DNA of 64,000 bases from Oreocharis arfaki (lineage: Eukaryota; Chordata; Aves; Passeriformes; Paramythiidae). Shown one piece after another: positions 23,166 to 36,500 of this stretch (positions within the stretch are counted from its first letter, which is position 1; every line of letters begins with the position of its first letter). The DNA lies in assembly GCA_013398015.1 (NCBI GenBank), contig VZRR01013890.1, forward strand, positions 17,976-81,975. The letters run 5' to 3'. A model generated the notes under the pieces. The model was not told where the DNA came from. It ran no database searches and saw only the letters and a program-made list of their open reading frames with translations. Both the position numbers and the translations under genes were made by a program.

Positions 23166-25970
23166 TTTAATCACAACAAGCAGGAAAACTGTCAGACACA
23201 AATTACTATCAAAACAGACATTTAATTTTGTTGTGTTTATTTCAAAGACTTATATGTGAGCTTCATAAATTTAGTGTGATTTTCTAATGAAAATGGAATA
23301 GATTAATTTCTTTGTATCAGTTTCATATCAAGCATAAGCATGCCAAGATTAATTTGTTCAGGAGAGATTCCATATCCAATAAAGTCCTGTGTAGCTACTA
23401 TGTTGAAAATAAATAGAAATTTATTAGGAAAAATCTCTTCAAATCAGTTACTGAAAGTATTATGTGCAGCATTTTTTGTTATCTATATTTACAAGATACT
23501 CAAAACACAAGTTCAATTCCTTACATTATAGTTGCTATTTACTGAAAGGTAAAAATTCACAATTTTCAGGATGCGAAATGGATGCAAACTGCTTAATAAA
23601 AGCTTACATTAATTCTTATCCACTTGCTGTTCTTGGGCTCAGTGGTAGGGCAGGTTTTCTAAGTCGCCTGGTAGCTGTGCCTGCCTGAATTACATCACCA
23701 ATAACTTGAAATAATGCACAAATGGAAAGATGTTACCATACATTTATGGCAGCCTACATCTTGGCAAACATCTGAAAGTTCATAAACATTTTCACAAATA
23801 CCTGAATACTGCCTGCACTCTTATAAATAGTTGAAAACACCATACAGAACTGCATCTGAATATTTATTCTGATACAGTCTTTGTTTCCTTGACTTGATTT
23901 TTCACATCTTCATCAATTCTGTATTATATTAACTTAAGAATCTATGAGCACAGGAGCTTTCCAGCAGCTCTATTATTCCTATGGAAATCAAGTGCTGATG
24001 TAACGACTTCTAAAACTAATACTTCAAGTTACGTGTCTTCTGTGATCCCTAGGAAATGCCAGTAAATCAACAAATAGCAGAGATGACTGCATTATAAAGA
24101 AAAGATTTGCAAAATGTTATGTTGCGTTTATAATTGCAATTTAATTTACTCTGTAAGAAAAAATCTGGAGACGTTCCAATATGTTCACCAGTGATAGTTC
24201 AAAGGGTTCTGTAATCAGATTGATACTCTGTTACCATGCCGTGTACCGCCAAGCAATTCAGCCGTATGTACAGTACAGAAAAGTGGTGTAAGCTTCCAAA
24301 GAAATAGGACAGTGCTTGGCATATGTTTCAAAGTTCGTTTTTTCTTTAGGATTCATATTTGAAAAATTTTCTCTCCTCAGTGTACAAGTACTATACATAA
24401 ATCAGCAACAAGGTCAAGTTTAAAAGACAGCACTTCAGAAGCAAAATACTACTGACAATGTATTTTATGGAGAAATGCCTTAGATAGATATTAGGGGAGC
24501 TTAGGGGGATATACATATGATGAATGTGAATTTCTTTATTTCATTCCCCTGGGGAGCCAGCAATTCTGAAAAACAATTTTGTGCAGGAGAAAATTCCTGC
24601 AAATTAAGAATACTGGGAGTTGAATTTTCTTATGAAAAACCACCTCTAACTCAAATTAGGGGCTGTCAGTGTCAAGTTCAAGACAGAGAACAGAAGTCAG
24701 TCCAGGTAGATTTTGACTGAAGCAAAGTGACTTAGTGGAGCCAGGCTGTGACTAGATGCATGCCACGATGGCTTTTCTCAATTGTATTAGGTTTTCATCT
24801 ATTTGCATCCAAAAAGTTTTACATTATAATGTTGTAACACCAAAGAACACAAAGAATAATCAATCATGGATGAATTTATCCAGTTTCTTACAATGCACTA
24901 TGAAGTCTTTTATAATCAGCTTTGAGAACTACCTCTGTTTCAGTTAGAAAAGACTCTGCTATAATTTTTAAATGGATTAAGGCACTGCATACAGAGAAAT
25001 TCTAGTGACAAATGGATATAAACTGCAATATGATAATTTAATTTTGGAATATTTTCCCTGATGCACTGTCTAATAATACTGAGTTTCTGCAAGAATTCAA
25101 GAGAAGAGACAGAAGAGACCATCCCCAAATGCTGGTTTAAATTACACTTTATATCTTCCTATCTGCTGTCACAATTACAAATTGTAAAAATCAGAAAAAA
25201 GTAGTAAGTTAAAGGCAGCATCAACGGGAATTTAGATGGTATGAAACTATTAAGTTGTAAGCCAAAAGAGGGTTTTTTCCAGTAACCTGAATCTTATTGA
25301 CCTCTTGGACCTAGGTAATATGCACTGAAGTAACATTGAATTTTATTATTTTGGAAACACAGAAGTTGACTATTGCCAACAGAAACTGGAAAAGTCTTTA
25401 CTTGCTTTTGGAAACAATCTTGGTTGTCTTTTTATTCACTACAAAAATGGGCCTCTGATCCTCGACTGGACCTCTGGGCTCTACTACAGTGCAAATAATA
25501 AAATAATAATCTATATGGTGCAGAACTTTCTTCATCTAAAAGGATCAGTGTATCAGTGTACAGTGTATCCCATTTCCCTTCTCTCTTCCCTCACCCAAGA
25601 AGTAGCTATTCAAGCTAAGCAAAAGTTTTTAAATGCAAAGAAAAAAATTCAATACCTTCATAAGATATATATCCCACCAGGGAATTCCCTCAGCTCCTCT
25701 TCTCACCTCATTTGCATTGGACCTACTGGGAAAGGCAGACATCCAAGTTCATGGGATTTTGCTTAAGTGAAGCATGTCAGATATTTGCACAAGGGAGTTG
25801 AAGAAAAAAAAATTAATTTTTTTTTCCACTACTTATTGGGATGGATTTAACTATCCTAATTTCAAATGTCACTCAACTCAGTCTTTTTCTAATGTTATAA
25901 GGTTTCCAGATAAATGTATTTAAGTTGAGACTATTAGAAAGATTCTTCTGCTCTCTTTTTGATACATGAC
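23166..25970. other. AT-rich non-coding stretch
   Basis: No gene or mobile element recognised. Minor A runs lie near 25,803. Confidence 0.6.
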
Positions 25971-25972
25971 TG

Positions 25973-26037
25973 AAAGGAAAAAAAAACAGAGAAGAAAAGA
26001 AAGAAAGAAAGAAAGAAGGAGGGAGGGGCAGAGGGAG
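25973..26037. repeat. Purine-only (GAAA)n / (GGGA)n tract
   Basis: Nearly pure A/G on the plus strand: gaaag units pass into ggag and gggag. Such long homopurine tracts can form triplex (H-DNA) structures. The reading frame across it encodes only F/S/L-rich repeats and is not a gene. Confidence 0.9.
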
Positions 26038-26128
26038 AATTATATGCTTCACACCAAGCATTTTAAATCTTAAAAACAAAATAATGAAAAAACCCTCCTC
26101 ACATCTCAAACTTTAACCAGGTGAAGCA

Positions 26129-26195
26129 ATAAATACATATATATACTATGAATATCATAAATAAATCATAAATACATCATAAATATATTATTATA
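26129..26195. repeat. Degenerate ATAAATACATC/TATA repeat
   Basis: Imperfect repetition of 'cataaata' and 'aaatacat' words, entirely AT-rich. Confidence 0.75.
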
Positions 26196-26223
26196 AAGCA
26201 GCAATATTTGTGAAGAGAACTTC

Positions 26224-26280
26224 TTGTTGGACTTGATGACCTTGGAGGTCTTTTCCAACCTTAATGACTCTATGATTCCA
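26224..26280 (+). mobile_element. CR1 LINE 3' tail
   Basis: 'ttggacttgatgacc', 'ttggaggtcttttccaacc' and 'tctatgattcc' are the final bases of a CR1 element. Only about 55 bp remain. The short AT repeat lies just upstream. Confidence 0.9.
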
Positions 26281-29210
26281 TGCTACCTCATTTAAGAACC
26301 AGGAAGGAGATTCCTGAAGTTACATGTTCTTTTGTGTAATTTTGTGAAAACTCAGTATGTGTTTGCCAAACCACTGACTTACACAGATAGCTAGTTAGTC
26401 AATTAAAAGCAAATATTTATTCCTTTTTCTCAGATATCAAACTATTATTGAAAGAATAGGTTTCCACAATCATTCAACTCTTTCATTGGAGAACTGTAAT
26501 TTGTCATTGGTTAAGAAGGAAATGTACTGGAAAATCAGGGGGAAAATAATGAATTAGCTGATACAGAAGAGTTCACTTTAACATAATTAAATTAAAACTA
26601 AAATTTTAGAAGCACCCAGATCACACAAAATTGACATCTTTTCTCCATTCCCTGATGTAAGAGTACAAATCTGTGACACCTATCTCACTATGATCTCTCT
26701 TGTCCCTTCTGCATTTTACGTATAGATGTACCCATGTCTATCTCATGGTCCTAGTTTAAGAAATCCCACAGCACACAAGATTTAATTATAGCAGACATAC
26801 TTTCAGAGTTATTGAAGACCTGAGGCTCCATCATTACTAAAAAACATTCTGAAATTTCAGTAATCTGAATAAAATATATATTGGCAGATTTTCTTCACAA
26901 TTTTAAATTTCATGCCCTTGGTTGGATAAACCTATCTTTCAGTTAAGGAAAACATAAGGAAAACCATTTATTTTCCATCCTTTACTCTGCTATAAACACT
27001 TCTTTTCAGTGTCAGGTGATTAGAAGAATAACCATCTTTAGGCCTTTTCAATGATTACACGAGTTTTTGTTTCCATTATTCATTTTGCTGCCCCGTTTAT
27101 TAGCTAACAAGTAGCATTCCTAGAAAAGCCTTTAAAAATTTTCTCTTTTTTCAGATGTCAAAATGAGAGCTCAAAATTATTCTGATGACAGAAACACAAG
27201 TGAGAAGACTAGTTAAAATATTCTGAAAAGTTCTCAGTGGTTTTATACACATTTATGAAGCTCCTTCAACTTACACCTAAAAAAAAAAATATTATTAAGC
27301 TCCAGAAAGTTAGTTCAATTACTATAATAGTGATAATAATTATTCCTGGGGGAAATTAAGAATCTGAATAAACAGGAAAAAAGAAAAAAAGAAACAACAA
27401 TAAAAAACCAACCAACTTACCAAGCAAAACAGTCCAGCAATATTTATCTGGCTGGCTATGACAAGAACTTGATTTTGACCTTACTGTCTCACCTACGTTC
27501 AATGAGTAGGTTGCTTAAGCATTCTTGAATCTTCCTAAAACTTGTTAATTTTACAGTGTTAAGACATGCATGTATTCGTTAGATAGGGGTGGTTCTGTCT
27601 CCAGACTTTTTAATCTGAAGAACACCACAAAGTTGCTCTTAGATGATTAAATCATCTTCCTTCTCTATTCACAAGGACTCGCTCTCATTTCTTTGGGCCG
27701 TGCTGCACTAATAGTTTTTTAGGAACTAAGATTCTTTGCAAATCTGTGTCAGATACCTTTATAATATATTATAGCCTGAATTACACTGAAGAAAATATTC
27801 ACTGGAACATAAAATGGTGGAAGGAACTTAAAATCTATTCTATCATATCAGAGTTGTTCTTCCTTTCACTGTTTGCTACCTTGTGAGAGAGAAGCATTTG
27901 TATGGATTAGGCTTTCCCGTTGTCCTGGAAGTAACCTGTCTCCTGAGCATATTACGATTTTCTATTTTAGTGCCTAGTATGTATGCTAAGTGGTTTTAAA
28001 AATTACAGTGTTACATGTCCTTAATAATTATTTTAAAATTAAGATATTAGATGCTAGCATTAGAAAGATTATTTGAGATTTAATGCTCTACTGACAATGT
28101 GACTGGAGCCTCAAAAAAAAAAATTCAAACCCTAGTAGCAGCCTAACAGGTTTTTCAAAATATTTCTTATTCATGGAAGCTGAAAAATAAAAAAAGTCTG
28201 AACAACATCTTGATTTTGTTTCAGACATTGGATGAATACATGTTCTTGAATTTTTTTCTATGAAATGGTTTTACTTCATACAGAAAAAAATCCCGTTACA
28301 GTGTGGCAAATCTGACATCGGCATATCTTAGTCAATTTAATAAAAATGCTTCAAAGACAACAAAGAAGCATTTGCACTAAAGATGACCAGTGTTTCTCAA
28401 CAATATATTATTTATTTGGTTAGCTAGGTTTAGAAAACTCCAAACTCTGTAGCCATCACTTCTCCAGAGAAATAACACTTGGCACATCTTTGGTATAAAG
28501 ATCTTCAGGGAAAGCAAGTGAGGAGCCTGGGAAAAGAAATCCTTATGCTTCTAAGGAATCTCTTCTGTTTAGGAATTGGTAAAATCTTTGTGGGTTAAGA
28601 TCTGAAACTAGAGGAATGAGGTCTAGTTCTCTCTGACAGGTTCCTTAACAGGTATCATTTTCTCTGTCATGTAACCTCTTCCTCTTGTAATTCTTGTTTG
28701 TAGGTTTGGGATTTTTTAAAATTACTATATTATATTACAAAATTGTTCAAAATACTGGTTTAAAGTGTATGGATGTTGAACAGAAAACTATCTATACTTC
28801 AACTGTTATAATTATTTTAGTTTAGTATTTCTATTTTCCCAATGCATTTTTTCCCAATTACATATTCCACAGCCCTTTAGTTTTTGGTTTATCAGGAAGG
28901 AACACTTTTCTCTCTTTACTGGAAGAAGTCTGCATGCCTTTCTGCAGAGCTGGATTTGCTCCCATACTGTTGAGAAACGGATGTCAAGCGGCCTGTCTAG
29001 CCAAAAGGTTTTTGAAACTTCCTTGTGTTTGTGATTTATAATGCCTTAGCACAATTTTGTGCCACAGAATTTGTAGGAAATACGATTGCCACCATGTACC
29101 AGCCTTGTAGGAAATACCCCTGCCAGATGTTAGTAGGAGCGTGAGGTGATTTATCTAAAACAAAATCTGAAACAAACCAGCTTTTTCTCAGTTACCCTCA
29201 CCCTCTCCCA
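26281..29210. other. AT-rich non-coding stretch
   Basis: No gene or repeat family recognised. A runs lie at about 27,281-27,289 and 28,113-28,121. Confidence 0.6.
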
Positions 29211-29223
29211 GTCTCATCCTCAG

Positions 29224-29268
29224 AACCACCAGGATGTGCAGAGCCCGAGGAGCCTGTCCGGCAGCCAG
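29224..29268 (+). other. Exon-like 45-nt segment, unidentified
   Basis: A pyrimidine-rich tract (about 29,181-29,221) ends in CAG at 29,223. The next 45 nt are GC-rich, have no stop in the frame starting AAC (NHQDVQSPRSLSGSQ), and are followed by GT at 29,269 within 'cagccaggtacc'. An alternative acceptor CAG ends at 29,211 and would give 57 nt, also a multiple of three. The donor is only partly like the consensus. I recognise no protein. It could be a cassette microexon of a large gene spanning the window, or chance. Confidence 0.2.
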
Positions 29269-29269
29269 G

Positions 29270-30420
29270 TACCTCGAGGTTAATCCAGGTGTGAGCTCCA
29301 GGATCCATTGCTATGACATGGTGGAAAAGAGACATAAGCTGTAGAGTTCTCCTCATGTCTCCATGGTTTCTCCTACAATGGGGACTACATGCAAGTTACA
29401 GATATGCCTTCTCCCGCTGGAATCCTGATGATGGATAGAGGATGGCTGATCTGGTAGCCATTAACAGAGGCCATTCAGAGATATGTTCCTGTTAATAAGC
29501 TCTGAGCCCTATCCCATTCCTTCTGATGCATCTACATGCAGACATCCCCACTCACTCTTTATTAACCGATTTTGCAGAAAATGTGTTCCAGTCTTCCTTA
29601 TTATACTGTAACAGTCTTTTTGGCAAGTATGATTCTATGGTTATGTTTTAAATTACTTAAGGAAAAGTATCGGTGAATACACATAAATCATATACCAGAA
29701 TAGAGAAGAGCTGCAGATGTGGAACAGAGTATCTAATTAGGAGCAGCAAACCTGTGAGACTTATTTTACCCTAGAGACAAACCTGTTCTTTCTAAACAGA
29801 GTCACTCACACGCAGCTGTGTACAGATGAATTTTAATTATTTTTGCAAGGAGATTTATTTCATCTGTATCTGAACAATTTCAGTCCCTGTATGGGTGGGT
29901 TTTGGAAGTTTTTCTACTTCTTAAGAAATGGAATACAGTTGATCAGTCCTCAGCATTATGGAAATGAATGTCCTGAAAAAGTGGAAAGCTTATGGAATAA
30001 CAGTAACTACTACCTGTGGTTAGCAACATTTTTTATTCTGCAGTGTTTTGTTTGTGCAAAACCCCAAACTTCTCTGGAGTAAACTAACTCAAACATCTGA
30101 AGAAATAATTTCCGTTAGAAACAAATGCCTCTGGGGAAATATTCTTCAGGGGATTTAGCTCTTACTTTCAAATCTGTAGTTCCTCAGATGAGATTTGTGT
30201 AATTGTAGGAAATATTCGAAAAGCTTCCAGGCTTCAGTAGCAGCTGGGTCAACATCTACTTGATTTTCTCTGGCCTCCTGATGAAGTAGTCTCCCGTTGA
30301 ATAAAATATTTCCTTAACTCATGTTTTCCTACAGGCTGAGTAATGATTTTTTTTTCTGCAATATTTTACTCTAAAGAAAAAGAGTAGCATGTAATTTAAA
30401 TCTCACACACTCTTCCTCTC
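29270..30420. other. AT-rich non-coding stretch
   Basis: Nothing recognisable. The first 200 bp stay somewhat GC-richer than average. Confidence 0.55.
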
Positions 30421-30423
30421 TCA

Positions 30424-30468
30424 TTTTTTTGTGTTGTTTGTTTGGTTTTTTGTTTGTTTTGGGGGGGA
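30424..30468. repeat. T/G-rich (TTTG)n patch
   Basis: Imperfect tttg units ending in a run of seven G, lying only a few bases from the adjacent LTR. Confidence 0.8.
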
Positions 30469-30474
30469 AGGATG

Positions 30475-31095
30475 TGGTGGGTTGATCTTGGTTGAACACC
30501 AGGTGCCCACAATGCTTCTCAGTGGGGAAGGAGGGGAAAAAATGAGATGGAAAACCCTTCACTGGTCAAGATAAAGGCAGTTTAATAAAGCAAAAGCAAA
30601 GGTTACACACAGAAGCAAAGGAAAACAGAAGATTTATTATTTACTTCCCATCTGCAGACAATGTCCTGGCTCTTCCTGGGAAGTATTGCTTTGGTTTATG
30701 AAGTAGCTGGTCTGGAATATTAGTGTCATAAATAATGAATGCTCCCTCCTCCTCCTTTCTCCTAGCTTTTGTTGCTGAGCAGATGCCATATGGTATGGAA
30801 TATCCCTTTGCTCAGTCTATTCTGTCTCTGCCCCCTCCCAGCCTCTTGTCCAATTCCAGTCTACTGGCCTTTGGAGAGTGGTAATGTTGGAGAGACAGTC
30901 TTGGTGGTGTGTCAGCATTGCTCAGCAGTAGCCAAATGCTGGAGTGTTATCGACACCTTTGCAGAACCCAAACATAGCACAGCACTGGGAGGGAATGCCA
31001 CAATGCTGGGGGAAAGTTAACTCCACTTTAGGCAGACCCCTCATGGGGTAGGGATGTCTGTGTGTAGTTACTACATTGTGATAATCTATCCACCA
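30475..31095 (-). mobile_element. Third avian endogenous retrovirus solo LTR
   Basis: The ends are inverted: TGGTGG at 30,475-30,480 and CCACCA at 31,090-31,095. On the minus strand it runs from 31,095, and its distal part carries 'ttattaaactgcc' and 'tatcttgacc', then 'gggcacctggtgttcaacc' before 'aacccacca', the usual tail of a bird LTR type. A middle segment ('ggatattcca' then 'ccatatggcat' on the minus strand) is shared with the LTRs at the start of the window, so it is a mosaic of features of two LTR groups. No retroviral genes and no target-site duplication were seen. Confidence 0.75.
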
Positions 31096-33260
31096 TCTTC
31101 CATTCCATAGTCAAAATTCAAGTTGTCATAATGGCCACCTGAACCAAAACAAATATTTTTTTTTAATTAACCCCCTTCCCCAAGTATAGCTACAAAGGGA
31201 AGTTCTGTTGTTTTCTTTAATGTAGCTTTTTGAGATACTGGATTGAATACTCTTTTACTATCTGACACATTTGTGCTCGATGCCTTTTCTGCCAGAGTGT
31301 ATTCAAACTCCCACCCCCGGGAGAGTCATGTGGCTGCTAGACTGCGGATAAAAGGAGACAACTTTTTGTTGAACCTCTTTCACTATGTGTCAAAAATCTA
31401 TACTGCACTAGACCAGAGAGAAGGGACAAAAAAGCAGCAAGAGTTCGTATAGGAGTGGCTGGGGATTTGCCTTCCAGCTATTGGGGAGCTTTCCAGGCAT
31501 GATTCAGGGACTGTGCATTTTCCACTAACAGTGGTTGGAAAAAGGCACATAAACTTTTCCCTGAACAGGAACGAGGTCTTAGAGTGAAGTAGGTGAATGT
31601 TCCAAGGAAAGACCTACCAGATCTCCAGTTATTCTAAGAAACGAATAATTCCGGCACAGGACTCAAACTTTGCTCTGCTTCCTGCCCTGCAAAGCCTCTA
31701 TCAGAGACCGGAGAGAAACCTCCTGGGAAACAAAAGTTCATACTTCAGTAGTCTGGGGTAAACCTTTGCTGTGCACTGTACCACTAGATAAAACAAACAC
31801 CAATGGGACCAGTAGTTTCTCCTTCAGGGGTCTTGTGAAAATCAATAATTCTTTCAAGAGTGACAGCCATTCTGGGCTGGCTGGCTTTCGAAATAGAAGA
31901 AAAAAACCCTGAAGTACCTGGAGTTTGTCTGGAATTAGGTGGCAGCTGAGTGAGAAGTTTGGATCTTACCCTTTGTACACAAGTGTAAGATGAGTGAAGT
32001 GGGAATTCCCCAGCTTCTCCTGCACATGTATTCTGGCTGTTTTAAATGTTAACTCTGATTCACATGGCTACACCTGTAACATTTTACAAGGCACTCAAGG
32101 CACTTTTTTTCCCTGTAGTGCTGGTAGTTAATGGGTTTTCAGGATCAGAGATTGGTAATGAGCAAAGAGCTCACTTTGCAGAAATGTGTCACAGAAGTGG
32201 AGCCTTCTCCGGGTTAGCCTTCAAGCTGAAATTTTCAATAAATTTCAGCTGAAAGTGCAGACTTTCTGGCTGTGGGGATGGTAGTTTATATAATACAGAG
32301 CTGTCACCAAGACCACTAATCCTACTTCCAAAATACACTGCAGAGTTGCTAGCTGGTAAACAATCTGGGCTATTTGAAAGATAACCATTCATTTTAAGGC
32401 TATGTCAGTGAAGGTGTTAAGTAAATTTCCCAAATAAAATACAATCATAATATTACACATACTTTGGACTGAGTAGTTGCCTGTACCTTTGTTCTCTTTG
32501 GCTTATTTATTGGTGTCATCTGTCAAGAAATACTAAAGTGAATTGGGTAACCATCCTGTCTCATGTATTTCATTTGTTTACTGATCAATACTTGGATTCT
32601 GAACTTAGTGTATTGAAAGAAAACTGACAACAACAAGCCCTAGCTTTGCTCTTTTTACAAAGGCAGTTAAAATATCCTTTAAGATGGAGCAAGCTTGGGA
32701 ATAATAGGATATGCTTCTCCATTTCATATTGACTTCTAGGAAAAAAAAAGTGCGATAAACGAAGGCAAAATTATGCTGAGACACACGAAAACTCATAGCA
32801 ATCTTTACAGCAAGAATTTATATTAGTTATTTCCAGTGCCTTTAAAATGCCTGTCTGAAATTGAGGGTGGACAGGGTTGAAAACAAAAATGTGTCTCATA
32901 TTGATACGTCAATCACAGCTAACAAGCACTGTTGGGAGGTAATCTCTTTCAATCAGTTTCTTGCAGGCTGGGAGACAGCATTTATTACTGCGCAAATGAA
33001 CCCGCCAACTGCTTTTTGCAGGAGGTATCAGGAGGAGACATGAGTTAAAAAGCTGGTTGAGTGGGGTGACTATGGAAGTGTAAGTGTCTCTAAAGGTTAA
33101 GATGAACTAAAAATATCCTCTGTGGGGTTTTTTCCTTGAAAAACAAAAGGAGTAGAGAACCTTTTTTTTTTTCAAAAATAGTCAGGAGTATGTTGAGTTC
33201 TCTGAGATGTATGAAAAATATGTGTCTTATTACAAATAAAAATATAGTGTTTGTGACAAA
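31096..33260. other. AT-rich non-coding stretch
   Basis: No gene or repeat family recognised. The part 31,240-31,900 is less AT-rich and holds open frames of 69 and 80 codons without recognised content. Confidence 0.55.
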
Positions 33261-33315
33261 CCCTCCCTCTCTTCCTCCAGCCCTCTCTCCCTCCCTTTCT
33301 TGTTTCCTTCCTTCC
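33261..33315. repeat. Polypyrimidine (CCCT/CTT) tract
   Basis: Almost only C and T: ccctccctctc, then ctctctccctccc and cttccttcc. Simple repeat. Confidence 0.85.
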
Positions 33316-33553
33316 ACAATGGAATAGTGGTGGTTTCTCAACAGCACATTAGTGTCTTTCTAAGGAAGTATTCTACCTTACCTACAGCTGCCTCATTGAG
33401 ATGATATTTTATTACACTATTGACACTAAAATCTAATTCACAGAAAAGAGTAGTGCCTGCTTTGAAATACTTCCTTTTTCCTTTGAAAAGAAGCTCTCTT
33501 TCCTCACTGCGTGTTATGAAGAGCTAACCTAGAAGCATAAGAAAGGGCACGCA

Positions 33554-33593
33554 TCTTTATCAGCCTCTTATCCTCTTTATCAGCCTCTTATTA
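33554..33593. repeat. 20-bp tandem duplication
   Basis: 'tctttatcagcctcttat' occurs at 33,554 and again at 33,574 with a period of 20 bp. Confidence 0.9.
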
Positions 33594-36500
33594 TTTCATG
33601 GAAAAAACATGAAACAGGTATAATTTTCACAGCATTTTATGCTTTGGCTGGTCTAACTTCTTGTGCTTGTCAAATTATTGAAATCAATAAGATTGATTAT
33701 AATGCCAGAATAATTATACTGGAAAAATATTTAAGAGTTGTGTGGTAAAAGATAAGTTTCTTTGTTTCATGGATATTACACTCCAGGAAGAGGAGGAGAA
33801 GAAAAGACATGATGATTTTCCCTGTACTGTCACAATCTGTGTAAAGACAAAGGCAAACTACTGCTCTTAAATTCAGGAGAGGACATTCATTGAACCTTAG
33901 CTATGTTCAGAGGATTTTGATCAACAAGATATGTCTAGAGATATAAAGGCACAGTGATGGTAATATGGCAAATTTAAAAAGTGGACAAGCCTATCTGGCT
34001 GCTACATGTGAAGGAAGGTTGCATCATTTCTCAAACTGTAAACTTCAGACACTGGCATTAGCCCTAGGGTCCTGACTCCTTCAGACTAGTTGTCAAAGGC
34101 CAGAAGTGTGTATAAGTTTCCTAGTTTTCATCCACCAGGAAAATTTTGTCTGAGAAAAATGTGATTTTGCATTTCCATTCATAAAACTGGGGCTGGGCTA
34201 TTGTTGCATACAAACAATGTGATGTGGCATGTCCAAGTCTGAAAATTATGAAAGTTTCAGTCAATATAGTTCTTAATGCTAGTGGGTTTTTTTATCGTAT
34301 TTCTGTGAGAATAGACCTGTTCTCTCTTTTTAGTAGCTGTTTGTTCAGTTTTCTGTTGAAATATGTAAATGAAGTGAGGTGCAAATGGACATGCTCCAGA
34401 GTTACTTTGGGTAATGGGAATTTTCTTTTCCTGTAGGATATTCATGTTTCTTTTTGAAACTTGCAAAACCATGTGATTTTCCAGGAGTTAATTTCAATGC
34501 AAAAATCACCTTTGCTAAAAGGGTTTTGGATTCCTATCAGAAATTTCTGATATTTCTCATGGGATCATCATCACTGTATCTGCAAGTGATAATACTGAGA
34601 AATTGAAATAAAAAGCAGTAAAACTGTAAGAGTACTTCAGTTTCTAGGTACTCTCTAACTAGGAGGAACATATTTGAGGTCCCTTACGTGCCTTGATTAA
34701 CTCTTGTGCGGTTTAATGCAGAACTCCTTCCAAATCAAAACACTAAAATTTTGACTGGAACGGGCTGGGGATTGGTTTCCCTCTTTACAAAACTTGCTGG
34801 CATTGAAAAAAGGAATGAGCTTTACATGAGAACAGACATTAGTCAGTCACTGACACTGTAAGTGATACAGCAATTGCTTTTAGTTTGAAGATGAGTTCTT
34901 TAATTATGCGGTTATAAGTTTCCGTCCTGCAACCAGGTTCATCCTAGTTGTCTATAATAAATTTGCAGTGGGTCTTGAAATGCCTACTGTGAATGCTTAA
35001 ACCACCTGGAAATAAAATTGCTTTCACTGCAATTTTCACTTCTAATCAGTAATGAAGAATGAATTTTCAATGGGAAATACAAAATAACAGTGTAAGCAAG
35101 CAGATAAATTATTTGACCATTCATGTATGTGGTAGGCCAGTCAGAGTTAATTACTACATATTTCCTTTGTTAAAAGAGAGAAGTGAGTTTGCCATTTAGA
35201 AAATAGATTACACTGGCTATGTTAATAACAAATTCCTTATTTTCCATGAAAATTTACTGAAAAATAGATGTTCCAACAAAAACTAAAGCAACAACAAAAG
35301 AATTCTGACTTTGAATAAATAACATTCTCTGATTAAAATTATCAGCCACTTCAAAACTGAACCGTTTTTAAGATAGTTTACATGGGGTTTTTTTGGGTCA
35401 GCCTAGTCTTCAGTATAAGAAGGAAAAAAATCTGTCCATAAATCGCCTCCCATTGCTTTCAACTTGGTAATGACCGTCACCAGAATAAAGTGCATTTAAA
35501 AAGTCTTAGTTGATTCTGTGTGCTAGCTTCCTCTAAATGACATCTGCTTCTACTGTTGAAAGCTGCTAAATTAGTACACAAATATTTTCATCAGTGTAAT
35601 TTAGTAGAAATATTTTATCAAGTGTTCTCACCTTCTTGTCATTACAGTCTTAAGAAAATATTTTTGTTTTAATCAGGAGAAAGATAACATATTATCCAGA
35701 CTTTTACTCTTTGTAACACATGAAAACTTATCTTTAGCAAAGGATTTTAGTGAATTCAAACAATTAAATGCTTATTTGTTATAGACCAAATAAAATTCTC
35801 ATGTAATTTTAAAAGTTCTGACAGGATTTTTTGTGTTAACTTGACATCTGTTCCCTCCCAGAGCACAACTGCTGCTCATTGAAATGAAGAAATATTTCTT
35901 ACACATCTTTCAGATATAAGGGTGCTGACTACTCCATGTCCTGATGTAATGTTCTATGCGGCTAGAAAATTATGTGAGCCCCTGGTGGGGTTTATCTCAC
36001 CTACTTTTACATATCTACATTTTTGTTTAAGGCTAAATTTGATTAAATGTAGGCATCTACTTTAAATCGAGATTCTTTGCACAGTAGATTCGAGTACAGT
36101 GACAACATCTCCGTAGACTAAAACATATCTAAGACTATAATTTCAGATGTTTCATGAGAAATTCATGTGAGAAATCCACAACAAGCTAGATAAATCCTAG
36201 GGTTTTTCTGTGCTGTAAACGATATGCTTCAAGGCCAAATACTCAAGACTGGCTCCATGGTCAATGAAATGATAGAGGCACGTTGAGTCGCCTGGTTATC
36301 TCTGAAAATTGACATCCAAAGCTCATCAGATGAATTGTGCCCTAAAAGTTTTACATGGTGCATCCCTTCATTTGATCTAACTGTTCTTATGCCTGATGTA
36401 ACTACAACAAGGATTCATTTTATGTTTAGTAAATTAAATAGTGTTTAAATTTAATGATGGAATTTGAACAATGAATTTGTATAAATGATGGATTGAGTGA

